Assembly (NCBI GenBank): GCA_034432795.1 | Contig: DAOUBF010000009.1 | Coordinates: forward strand, 1-59,190 | DNA length: 59,190 bases | Origin: DAOUBF01 sp034432795 | GTDB lineage: Bacteria > Chloroflexota > Anaerolineae > DSLN01 | Direction of reading: 5' to 3' | Part shown: positions 42,752 to 50,773 of the stretch, piece by piece | Position numbering within the stretch: position 1 is the first letter of the stretch | How the letters are laid out: every line of letters begins with the position of its first letter | Made by a program: the position numbers and the translations under genes | Notes under the pieces: model-generated | Databases searched by the model: none | Told to the model about the DNA's origin: nothing | Seen by the model: the letters and a program-made list of their open reading frames with translations, nothing else

Positions 42752-44005
42752 CTATGAGACCTCCGGCGTCAGGCCGACGAGCTTGCCCCGCCCGATGACC
42801 TTGTGGGGGAAGTCGCTTTCGCGCAGGTCCGGGCCGATGATCGCGCCTGGGTGGACGATGATGCCGGGCGGCAGGCGCGTGTTCTTGCCGATCAGCGTGA
42901 TCCCGCTCTCCAGGGGAATGTCCTGGATGGCGCCGACCCGCGCCCCCTGGCCGATGACACAGTTCTTGTCAATGATCGCCCGCTCCACCACCGCCCCCGG
43001 CTCAATGACCGTATCATCCATAATAATGGACTGGCGCACCACTGCTCCAGCCATCACGCGCACCCCCGGCGAAAAGATGCTATCCTCCACGTTGCCCGCG
43101 ATAATGGAGCCATCGGTCAGCAAGCAATTGGACACACGCGCCCCAGCCCGGATGTCCACCGGGGGCCGCTGCTGCGAGCGCGTATAGATGATCCAGTCAC
43201 GGTCGTGCAGGTTCAGCGGCGGCGAATCCTGCAGCAGGTCCATATGCGCCTCCCAATACGCCTGCACCGTCCCCACATCCACCCAGTAGCCGCCAAAGGG
43301 GAAGGCGTACACGCGGTGCGTGTGGATCATCTTGGGGATGATATTGCGCCCAAAATCGTGCTTGGACTCCTTATTGCGCCGGTCCTCCTCCAGGACCTGG
43401 TTCAGCACATCGGTGCGGAAGACGTAAATGCCCATAGAGGCCAGATTGCTCTTGGGCTGCGCGGGCTTCTCCTCAAAGTCAATGATGCGGTAATCGCTGT
43501 CCACCGCCAGGATGCCCATACGCGGCGCCTCGTCCATAGGCACGCGCAGCACCGGGATGGTCACATCGGCCTGGTGGTCCTCATGGAAGTGGATCAGGAT
43601 GCGGTAGTCCATCTTATAGATATGGTCCCCGGCCAGGATCAGCACATGCTCCGGGTTGTGGCGGTTCACAAAGTCAATGTTCTGCGCCACCGCATCCGCC
43701 GTCCCCGCGTACCAATCCGAATCCCGCCGGCCCAGATAGGGCTGCAACAGCGTGATCCCCCCCTCAATCTCGCGGTCCAGGTCCCAGGGGCGGCCCTGGC
43801 GAATGTGCTCCTCTAACGAGCGCGGGCGGTACTGCGTGAGGACACCGACCGTGTAGATACCGGAATTGACGATGTTGCTCAGGATGAAGTCAATCATGCG
43901 GTAACGACCGGCGAAGGGCACCGCAGGCTTGGCGCGCTTGGCCGTGAGCACGCTCAAGCGCGTCCCTTCGCCGCCTGCCAGAATGAGCGCAACCACGCGA
44001 GCCAT
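42752..44005 (-). CDS. glgC: Glucose-1-phosphate adenylyltransferase
   Basis: 417 residues. LILAGGEGTRLSVLTAKRAKPAVPFAG is the nucleotidyltransferase loop; GTADAVAQN and FEEKPAQP follow in the active site. The C-terminal left-handed beta helix carries hexapeptide-like repeats (VVRQSIIMDDTVIEPGAVVERAIIDKN region). It makes ADP-glucose for GlgA. glgA lies upstream on the same strand. Confidence 0.97.
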   Translation of the reverse strand: MARVVALILAGGEGTRLSVLTAKRAKPAVPFAGRYRMIDFILSNIVNSGIYTVGVLTQYRPRSLEEHIRQGRPWDLDREIEGGITLLQPYLGRRDSDWYAGTADAVAQNIDFVNRHNPEHVLILAGDHIYKMDYRILIHFHEDHQADVTIPVLRVPMDEAPRMGILAVDSDYRIIDFEEKPAQPKSNLASMGIYVFRTDVLNQVLEEDRRNKESKHDFGRNIIPKMIHTHRVYAFPFGGYWVDVGTVQAYWEAHMDLLQDSPPLNLHDRDWIIYTRSQQRPPVDIRAGARVSNCLLTDGSIIAGNVEDSIFSPGVRVMAGAVVRQSIIMDDTVIEPGAVVERAIIDKNCVIGQGARVGAIQDIPLESGITLIGKNTRLPPGIIVHPGAIIGPDLRESDFPHKVIGRGKLVGLTPEVS

Positions 44006-44011
44006 ACCTCA

Positions 44012-44066
44012 ATTTCCTTGATTCCTGTCGCCGAAGGCGACGTTGTTAGATAATCCGTTGAGTACC
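44012..44066. repeat. 36-bp element, copy B, long form with hairpin (intergenic)
   Basis: Same ends as the other copies, but 19 nt longer. The extra sequence includes GTCGCC GAA GGCGAC, a 6-bp stem with 3-nt loop. Confidence 0.88.
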
Positions 44067-44126
44067 AAGTCTCTCCTAACGTCAAACCTCACGATGCATC
44101 ACGTTTGACGTCTGATGCGCCACCCA

Positions 44127-45632
44127 TTATTTCAAGGATAGCGCTTTCTCATACAGCGCCTGATACTGGCGCGCTGATTTCTCCCAGGAAAAGTCTACAC
44201 GCATTCCGCGAATCTGCAAGCCGCGCCAGGGATTCCCCGCCTCGCCAGTCTCCTTGACCCCTGTAGATAATCCGTTGAGTACCTCTTCCTGAGGGCGAGA
44301 GGCCAGAAGGGCAGATCGGTACACGCCCAGCGCCCACTCCAACGTCCCCCATAGGGCGGCCGGCGTGTAATCGTCAAAGACAAAGCCCGTTCCCGTCTGC
44401 CCTACCGGATCGTAATTCTGCACCGTATCCGCCAGGCCGCCCACCCGACGCACCAGCGGCACACTGCCATAACGCATGGCGATCATCTGGCTCAGCCCAC
44501 ACGGCTCCCACAGCGAGGGCATCACGAAAATGTCACTGCCCGCGTAGATGCGCGAGGCCAGCCGCCCGCTGAACTCCAACGAGACAGCCATCTTGGTGGG
44601 ATGGCGCCGCGCCAGGTGCGAGAGCATCTCCTCATAATAAGGGTCGCCGCTCCCCAGGATGACCACCTGCGCATCCCCCTGCATCAGCCGTTCTAAGGTC
44701 GGTATCAGGATATCCAGCCCCTTTTGTGCCGAGAGCCGCCCCACATTGGCGAGGAGCGGCACATCGTCGCGCACAGGCAGCCCAAGTTCGTCCTGGAGTG
44801 CCCGCTTATTCTCAATGCGCTTCTCCAGCGTTTCAACGTCAAAGTTCACCGCCAGGTTGGGGTCAGTCGCCGGGTTCCACACCTCGGTGTCAATCCCATT
44901 GAGGATACCCACCAGCCGGTCGCCCTTGCTGCGCAGCAGCCCATCCAGCCCTGCGCCCCCCTCCGGCGTGGTGATCTCCCAGGCGAAGCGCGGGCTGACC
45001 GCGTTGACCACATGCGCGTGGTAAATCCCCCGCGCCATCCAATTGATGATGCCGGGCGGCTCTTCATACAATTGCGGCTCCACCAACCCTCTTAAGCCCA
45101 CATAGTCCAGCAGGCCGCTGCCACCATGCCCTTGATAGGCGATGTTGTGGATGGTGAAGACCGTCGCTGCCCTGGCAAAGACCGGATCAAGCCAGCCGAT
45201 GCCCGCCATCCAGGTGGGGACGACGCCCGTGTGCCAGTCATGGCTATGCACGATGTCCGGGCGCCAGTCCAGTGTTTTAATCAGCCAGAGCGCCGCCAGG
45301 CCGAAGAAGGCAAAGCGGGTGGGGTCATCGTAGTAGCCGTACACCCGATTGCGCCCGAAGAAGTGCTCGTCCCAGATGAAATAGAATGGCACGCCGCTGG
45401 ATTCAGCCATGAAGACGTCCACCGGGCGCGGGCCGGCGCTGGTCGGCACCCAGATGTGCGAGAGGGGGCTGAGGCCATACTTCCCCGCGTCAATCTGCGC
45501 ATAGCGCGGGACGACCACGCGCACGTCGTGCCCCAACTGTTTAAGCGCCTTGGGCAGCGAGCCGACCACATCGCCCAGCCCGCCGACCTTCACGAACGGT
45601 GCGGCCTCCGCCGCCACCATAAGGACGTTCAT
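44127..45632 (-). CDS. glgA: Glycogen synthase (ADP-glucose type) with inserted repeat
   Basis: 501 residues, GT5. VKVGGLGDVVGSLPKAL is the ADP-glucose-binding loop, GRLSAQKGLDIL the second domain, and SLWEPCGLSQMIAMRYG the catalytic acid region. It extends alpha-1,4-glucan. Between the conserved blocks ALGVYR and WRGLQIRGM, where relatives have a short loop, residues about 450-461 read VLNGLSTGVKET, a translated 36-bp element (44248-44283). The insert keeps frame, and conserved sequence continues after it to the C-terminus. The probable promoter overlaps the inverted repeat at 45662. Confidence 0.96.
   Translation of the reverse strand: MNVLMVAAEAAPFVKVGGLGDVVGSLPKALKQLGHDVRVVVPRYAQIDAGKYGLSPLSHIWVPTSAGPRPVDVFMAESSGVPFYFIWDEHFFGRNRVYGYYDDPTRFAFFGLAALWLIKTLDWRPDIVHSHDWHTGVVPTWMAGIGWLDPVFARAATVFTIHNIAYQGHGGSGLLDYVGLRGLVEPQLYEEPPGIINWMARGIYHAHVVNAVSPRFAWEITTPEGGAGLDGLLRSKGDRLVGILNGIDTEVWNPATDPNLAVNFDVETLEKRIENKRALQDELGLPVRDDVPLLANVGRLSAQKGLDILIPTLERLMQGDAQVVILGSGDPYYEEMLSHLARRHPTKMAVSLEFSGRLASRIYAGSDIFVMPSLWEPCGLSQMIAMRYGSVPLVRRVGGLADTVQNYDPVGQTGTGFVFDDYTPAALWGTLEWALGVYRSALLASRPQEEVLNGLSTGVKETGEAGNPWRGLQIRGMRVDFSWEKSARQYQALYEKALSLK
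44248..44283. repeat. 36-bp element, copy C (inside glgA)
   Basis: In-frame copy in glgA, read as VLNGLSTGVKET. Confidence 0.92.
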
Positions 45633-45656
45633 AGATTGTGCTCACCCGAAAGGATG

Positions 45657-45692
45657 ATTATATGCATTCCTGGCGATCAGGCCAGGATGCAT
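45657..45692 (-). promoter_or_regulatory. glgA -10 box with an overlapping inverted repeat
   Basis: TATAAT (45662-45657, - strand) 24 bases before the glgA ATG, with no clear -35. Directly upstream lies an imperfect inverted repeat: ATGCATTCCTGG (45662-45673) and CCAGGATGCAT (45682-45692). It would cover the -35 region, as an operator does. Confidence 0.45.
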
Positions 45693-45796
45693 GTATTACA
45701 GAGCAACTGAATCGGCTCTATGAGGTGGAAGGTTCTTCCCTGGATGATGTGCTCCAGCAACTCTAGCTCCTGTCACTGCCACAGGAGGAATGGTAA
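45662..45796 (+). pseudogene. Remnant of a MazE/RHH-type antitoxin
   Basis: Read in one frame from 45662, the sequence gives ITEQLNRLYEVEGSSLDDV, then an in-frame TAG at 45764, then LLSLPQEEW and a TAA at 45794. This is the C-terminal end common to antitoxins that precede MazF/PemK toxins, with the N-terminal DNA-binding part missing. The assignment rests on recall of that motif. Confidence 0.4.
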
Positions 45797-45876
45797 TGCA
45801 ACGGGGCGAGACTTGGTGGGCCTCACATTGCCTGCGCCCGCCGGTTCAATGCCTGGTTATCGCCGGCCCGTGCATG
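45796..45876 (+). pseudogene. Remnant of a MazF/PemK-type toxin
   Basis: ATG 45796 overlaps the antitoxin TAA by one base, and the frame starts MQRGETWWAS, the MazF N-terminus (usually xRGEIWWAxL). RPPVQCLVIAG nearby matches the RPVLVI strand. After that the homology stops, and the frame runs into the 3' end of the GH13 gene on the other strand. About 26 of some 110 residues survive. Confidence 0.42.
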
Positions 45877-45901
45877 ATGGGCTGCGGTGAGTGCCGTCGC
45901 T

Positions 45902-48900
45902 CTAAACCGCCGCCAGCAGCTTCTCCACCTGATAACCGCTCTTGCGCCCGGCCCGGCGCAATTGCACAATGGCCTCAAACGCCTCCGCCGTCTGCTTGCC
46001 CACCTCAGTTTCCTTGATTCCTGTAGATAATCCGTTGAGTACCGTATCAGGCGGCTGATCAGGTTCAGCCATGATCTGCACCACCGCCACGAGCAATAGC
46101 CACCAGAGCAACTGGTCAAAGGCCTCCTTATTGAACCACAGCACCCCCTGGTAGCGGTTGACCTGGAGGAATTGGCGCACATCGCTGTCCTCAATCAGCG
46201 CGTGCATAAGAACGTCAACCCGCCGCAGTTTCCTTGATTCCTGTAGATAATCCGTTGAGTACCATTCCCAACGCTGGTGGCTGGTGAGCACCTTGATCAG
46301 CAGCACCGCCCGCTCGGCCTCCGGCGCCGCCACCCCCAGCTCTTGCAGCACGGCGGCGATCACCTTGCCCAGCCGCCATTCGTCTATCCAGCTCCGGCTC
46401 TGTGGCGCAAATTGCGTCTCAGTGGCCAGTTTGCCCAGGGCATGCACGCTCCACCAGCCCAGCAGCGTGCCCCAGACGCAGGGATCGGCACCCTGGGCCA
46501 CCATCCGCAGATACTGGGCTGCGCTCCGGCAGGATCGGTCGGAAGTGAGGCCCTCGCCCCCGGCCCCTCTCCCCAGCGCAGGCAATTGCAGGATCGCCTC
46601 CAGTTCGCGCCGTAACGCCTGGGCCAGCGCAACCTCGTCCCCGGTTGCCCCGCTGAACTGTTTGGCCTCCCGCAACAAATGAACCAGCTTCCCCTCCACC
46701 TCATCCAGCAATGCCTGGTCCAATAGCCCGCCGGCCAACTTCCTTGATTCCTGTAAATAATCCGTTGAGTACCTTATCAACCGGGCAGCGATCAGCCGCC
46801 GGAACATGGCCGCGTTGACCAACTCGCGGAAAGGCTGCTGGATAGGCTGTACCAGCAGGTCGTGCAGGGCCTCCTCAATGCTCGGCACCCCGCGCCCATC
46901 CAGGGTAGCCGTCAATTGGGCATAATGCCCCCAGGCGTCGTCCTGCACCTCGCGGAAATCCAGGAACACGTGGTATTTGAACGCGCCCAGTTCCACATAT
47001 AGCCCCTGGTCACACAATTGCTTACTGTTGCGAATATATTCCAGGCCCGTGACGTGATCGCGGAAAATACAGAAAGTGTTCGCCTCCGCATGCAGCCCCA
47101 GGCCCTCCCCCAGGGTCTTCTGCACCAACATGCGCCCATCCCCCTGCCCGGTCTTCACCGCGAAGGCCACTGAGGTGCGGATCCAGCCCCGCGCCTGCTC
47201 ATACTTGTTGTTATACACCACCAGCGCCCGCTCCTCGCCGGCGCGGTTAGAATAGGCGAAGACGTTCTCATTTACAGTGCCTTCAGGCGTGAAGAAATCA
47301 TAGAGCAGGAAGTTCTGGACGTCGGCAAACAGGTAACGGCGCTTCATCAACGGGAAGATCTCGCGCTCGTGGCGCTGGATCAAAGTGGGGTCCGGCTGCT
47401 CGTCCCAGTAAGCCCGCCGGTATTCCATGCCGTACTTCTCGGCGAAGCCCTCAATCTGGCCATGACCGAACATAGGCAGGCCGGGCATGGTTACCATCAG
47501 CGTGCACACGCCGAAGTACTTGTCGTCCTTGCCGAACTGGGCCACCGCCGTCTCTTCGTCCGGGTTGTTCATGAAGTTGACGAAGCGCTTGAGGATCTCC
47601 GGGTCAAATTCCAGCACGTTCTTAATAGAGGCGCGATACTTGGCGTTCTCCTCGTTCTTGAGCATGTTCATGAAGGCGCTGTTGTACACGCGGTGCATGC
47701 CCAGCGTGCGCACAAAGTAGCCCTCCATCAGCCAGAAGGCCTCTGCCAGGAGCAAGGTATCCGGCGCCTCCTGCGCCACGCGGTCCACCACCTGGCGCCA
47801 AAACTCCTCCGGCATGGCGGCGTCAAACTGCGCCTTGGTCATGCCGTGCTCCGCCCGTGAGGGGATGGCGCCGCCCGTGCCCGGCTCAGGGAACCACAGG
47901 CGCTGATAATGGCGCTTGGTGAGCGTCATGGCCGCATCAAAGCGGATGATGGGGAATTTGCGGGCGACGTGCAGAATCGTCTGGATCACCGCCTCGCGCA
48001 CCTCAGGCTTGAGAAAATTCAACTGGGCGGTGTCGTTCCAGGGCATACTCGTGCCGTCGTTGCCATGATAAATGTATTTCTCGCTGCCCGTCCAGCGGTC
48101 CACCCGCTTGAAGACGACGGCGGCATCGGTGCGCGTATAATAGTGATCCTCCAGGAAGATACCCACGCGCGGGTCCCAGGAGAGGTCCGGCCCATTGAAG
48201 GTATAGGAGGGGAAGGGGCTGTAATCCAGGGAAATGAACCAGTCGGGATGCTCCATAACCCATTTAGAATCAATCCCCATATGGTTGGGGACCATATCGC
48301 TCGCCAGGCGGATGCCGCGCCGCCAGGCCCGATCCCTTAGGTTCTGATAGGCCTCCTCGCCCCCCAGGTCCGCCGCGATCTGGTAATCCAACAGGGAGTA
48401 AGCGGAGGCTACCGCTTCAGGATTGCCCATAAGCTGCTTGATGCGTTGCGAGGCCCTGCTGCGCTCCCACACGCCAATCAGCCAGAGCGCAGTGAAGCCC
48501 CAGCGGGCCAGCCTATCCAACTCCTCGTCGGGGATCTGGTCCAGGCGCGTGATAGGGCGCCCATACATCTTGGAAAGCTGGTCCAGCCACACGTAGGTGC
48601 TCTTGGCGATCATCACCACGCGGGGCATCCAATCCAGGTCGGGGCTGTAGCGTTCCGGCTCCGCCTCCAGGCCCAGGCCCACAAACTCCAACACCGGCGC
48701 CGGGCCAGGACCTGGGAAAGTGATCTTCTGCTCCTCCCTGAGCAGGTCCAGGGAACTGAGCAGGCGTTGGAGATAAGGCCCTAAAAGCGGGCCCCAGCGT
48801 TCACGGATATAGCTCAACTGGCCGAAGAGCGAATCGGGCACGGCGGTCGCGGGGGCGCGGAGCATGTCCACCAGGTTTTGATTTTCAGGGCCAAAGCGCG

Positions 48901-49471
48901 GCTGGGTCTCAAAGAACTGGTACAGGTTCACCAGAAGTTGGAGATAAGCGGTTTCCCGCTCCAGCGGGGCATCGTCAAACAACTCCAGGAAGGGAGAGAA
49001 GGCCGGGTTCAGGTTGTCCAGCCAGAGCATGAGCATCTCTTCCAGGGCGATCTCGCGGTTGGGCGTCCCCGCCGTCTCTCCCCGAAGGTAGGCATCAGCA
49101 TCCATCTCGCCCCGATACACGGCCAGCGGAGGGAATGCGTCCACGAAATAGCGCAAGGCGCGGTCTACCGCTTCCCCTCCCAGCTTATCCACCAGCCAAT
49201 CCAATGCCTGGCGCATGACCGCTGGATTCCTCTGCTGGCGGTACAGCCCGACGATGTAATGCAAAATCTCATCTATCAGGCCCATCGCGTTCAATTCGCC
49301 CGCCTTAACGGCCTGTTCAGGGAAATTGATCAGGTCGCGCTTCTGATTGATTTTCTGGGCGAAGGCGCGTGCGGCGTGAAAATTAGCGAAGATCACATTC
49401 CCGCTGAGCGCGAACAGGGCCTCATCAAACTGATAACGGTCGCGCGCCCGACGGGAAACATGGAATTCCAT
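45902..49471 (-). CDS. Large GH13 alpha-amylase-family protein with three inserted repeats
   Basis: 1189 residues from ATG 49471. Residues 1-330 are a helical domain I do not recognise. The GH13 barrel follows: region I DMVPNH (about 394), region II IIRFDAAM with the Asp nucleophile (about 510), region III LLLAEAF with the Glu acid (about 574), and region IV near FVNFMNNPDEE (about 635), which is not the standard NHD. From about 850 to the end it is again helical and contains three 36-bp elements read as YSTDYLQESRKL (about 900 and 1070) and VLNGLSTGIKET (about 1143). No signal peptide, so it is cytosolic. It is upstream of glgA and glgC, so alpha-glucan processing is likely. Confidence 0.88.
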   Translation of the reverse strand: MEFHVSRRARDRYQFDEALFALSGNVIFANFHAARAFAQKINQKRDLINFPEQAVKAGELNAMGLIDEILHYIVGLYRQQRNPAVMRQALDWLVDKLGGEAVDRALRYFVDAFPPLAVYRGEMDADAYLRGETAGTPNREIALEEMLMLWLDNLNPAFSPFLELFDDAPLERETAYLQLLVNLYQFFETQPRFGPENQNLVDMLRAPATAVPDSLFGQLSYIRERWGPLLGPYLQRLLSSLDLLREEQKITFPGPGPAPVLEFVGLGLEAEPERYSPDLDWMPRVVMIAKSTYVWLDQLSKMYGRPITRLDQIPDEELDRLARWGFTALWLIGVWERSRASQRIKQLMGNPEAVASAYSLLDYQIAADLGGEEAYQNLRDRAWRRGIRLASDMVPNHMGIDSKWVMEHPDWFISLDYSPFPSYTFNGPDLSWDPRVGIFLEDHYYTRTDAAVVFKRVDRWTGSEKYIYHGNDGTSMPWNDTAQLNFLKPEVREAVIQTILHVARKFPIIRFDAAMTLTKRHYQRLWFPEPGTGGAIPSRAEHGMTKAQFDAAMPEEFWRQVVDRVAQEAPDTLLLAEAFWLMEGYFVRTLGMHRVYNSAFMNMLKNEENAKYRASIKNVLEFDPEILKRFVNFMNNPDEETAVAQFGKDDKYFGVCTLMVTMPGLPMFGHGQIEGFAEKYGMEYRRAYWDEQPDPTLIQRHEREIFPLMKRRYLFADVQNFLLYDFFTPEGTVNENVFAYSNRAGEERALVVYNNKYEQARGWIRTSVAFAVKTGQGDGRMLVQKTLGEGLGLHAEANTFCIFRDHVTGLEYIRNSKQLCDQGLYVELGAFKYHVFLDFREVQDDAWGHYAQLTATLDGRGVPSIEEALHDLLVQPIQQPFRELVNAAMFRRLIAARLIRYSTDYLQESRKLAGGLLDQALLDEVEGKLVHLLREAKQFSGATGDEVALAQALRRELEAILQLPALGRGAGGEGLTSDRSCRSAAQYLRMVAQGADPCVWGTLLGWWSVHALGKLATETQFAPQSRSWIDEWRLGKVIAAVLQELGVAAPEAERAVLLIKVLTSHQRWEWYSTDYLQESRKLRRVDVLMHALIEDSDVRQFLQVNRYQGVLWFNKEAFDQLLWWLLLVAVVQIMAEPDQPPDTVLNGLSTGIKETEVGKQTAEAFEAIVQLRRAGRKSGYQVEKLLAAV
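46008..46043. repeat. 36-bp element, copy D (inside GH13 gene)
   Basis: Read in frame as VLNGLSTGIKET. Confidence 0.92.
46228..46263. repeat. 36-bp element, copy E (inside GH13 gene)
   Basis: Identical to copy D over 36 bases but read in another frame, as YSTDYLQESRKL. Confidence 0.92.
46738..46773. repeat. 36-bp element, copy F (inside GH13 gene)
   Basis: Three differences from D/E (AACT start, GTAAATAA core); read as YSTDYLQESRKL. Confidence 0.9.
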
Positions 49472-49505
49472 CACGATGGTTTTCCCCAACCTCAAGCCGC
49501 ACCAC

Positions 49506-50762
49506 TTACAGGGCGGCACCCATATCCTCAGAGGTCCCCTCACCTCTGTCCTCCGTCTTCCGTCTTTCGTCCGCTGTTCTGGCGCGTATCTCGGTGGAGG
49601 AGATGTCCACGCGGAACATCGCCTCCGGGATCGCCTGGAATAAGTCCGCAAATTCCGCCGGGATGTCCAGGTCGGCCAGCGTGTGATAGGCACCCTCCAC
49701 CAGCCGCCCGGCCACCAGCAGACGGCAGCCCGCCGCCCGGATGGTGGCTAGGGCCAGGCGCACACCCTCCTCTTCGCCTTCATAATACACCGGATTCAAC
49801 AATCGCGCCGCCGTGTCATAGCCGATCACGAACGTGCAGCCAGGGAACAACCGCGCTTTCTGGGCGATCAACGGTGCATCGGTGAGGACGACGCGGGCGA
49901 GGAAGCTCACCTCTCCCCCTGCCCCTCCCCTATTGGGGGAGGGGGGTTGGGGGGCCTCATGTGCAAACTGCGCCAGCCGCCGCCGGATCTCCTCTTCGTG
50001 CAGTGGCTGTTTATCCACATTGCGCACGGAGATCTCAAATACAACTTCCGCGCCGAGCAGCGCGCCCGCCACCTGGGCCAGCCTGATATGGCCGATATGC
50101 AGCGGGTTGAACGACCCCGGCAGAATCCCGACCCCGGCGGGGAGCGGTTCGTCCTCGGCCAAGCGACCATCGGGATAAACGGTAACGGTCCCCACCTCGC
50201 CGAGTAGCAGGCGCTGAATGGGATCGTGGTGCGCGATCTCCAGCACATCAGAGGGCTGTAGCCGCAGGTCCACCTGCCCATCTAGGCCGCAGGCTTCGGC
50301 CAGTGCGCGCAACACCAGGCGGCTGACCACCTCCTCTTCCCCCTCCCGGTCGCGCAGCCCTTTCGTCAACGTAAGCGAATAAGTGGTTGTCCCGACAGAG
50401 GTTTGAGCGGCGATGTGGGCGCGGTGCTCGCCGCGCTTGGGCCGGTCGGTGATAATGGTCGCCGTGCAGCCCAGGCCGACGACCCGGACATCCTCTTCGC
50501 GCAAGGCGAGTGCGCGGCGGTACGCCTGCGCGGCCAGGGCACGCGCCGTCTCTGCCGAGACGTACTGTTCCGGCTCATGCCCCAGGAATCCGATCAGAGA
50601 GCGGCGGTTATAGGGGATCAGGACCTCCAGCACGGTCCGCGACGCGCCCGGCACGCCCAACAGCCAGGCGACCGCCTGGCTGCCCGCGCCGGTCACGACA
50701 ATCACCGCCATCGTGTGTGCCGCATGAATTTGCGCTACCAGGTCACGGGTGGCTTCATCCAT
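49506..50762 (-). CDS. CinA C-terminal-like domain fused to a NadD-like nucleotidyltransferase
   Basis: 418 residues from ATG 50762. Residues 1-155 follow the CinA/PncC fold: IVVTGAGSQAVAWLLGVPGAS, VLEVLIPYNRRSLIGFLG and VVGLGCTATI, although the catalytic S-x-T-G-G Ser motif reads TGAGS. Residues about 210-395 are a cytidylyltransferase-type domain with ILPGSFNPLHIGHIRLA (HxGH) and VDISSTEIRAR, the NadD pattern. CinA-type enzymes deamidate NMN, and NadD adenylates NaMN, so a two-step NAD salvage enzyme is possible. Residues about 268-285 (QPPSPNRGGAGG) are a translated R1 palindrome. The tail ADERRKTEDRGEG is translated R2. Confidence 0.82.
   Translation of the reverse strand: MDEATRDLVAQIHAAHTMAVIVVTGAGSQAVAWLLGVPGASRTVLEVLIPYNRRSLIGFLGHEPEQYVSAETARALAAQAYRRALALREEDVRVVGLGCTATIITDRPKRGEHRAHIAAQTSVGTTTYSLTLTKGLRDREGEEEVVSRLVLRALAEACGLDGQVDLRLQPSDVLEIAHHDPIQRLLLGEVGTVTVYPDGRLAEDEPLPAGVGILPGSFNPLHIGHIRLAQVAGALLGAEVVFEISVRNVDKQPLHEEEIRRRLAQFAHEAPQPPSPNRGGAGGEVSFLARVVLTDAPLIAQKARLFPGCTFVIGYDTAARLLNPVYYEGEEEGVRLALATIRAAGCRLLVAGRLVEGAYHTLADLDIPAEFADLFQAIPEAMFRVDISSTEIRARTADERRKTEDRGEGTSEDMGAAL
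49546..49578. repeat. GACGGA-type tandem repeat (family R2, reverse) inside the fusion gene
   Basis: TCCTCCGTCTTCCGTCTTTCG-like units encode the C-terminal tail ADERRKTEDRG. Confidence 0.6.
49907..49957. repeat. G-rich palindromic repeat (family R1) inside the fusion gene
   Basis: CCCCTCCCC TATT GGGGGAGGGG and flanks, in frame, encode QPPSPNRGGAGG within the nucleotidyltransferase domain. Confidence 0.82.
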
Positions 50763-50773
50763 ACCCCCTGCCG

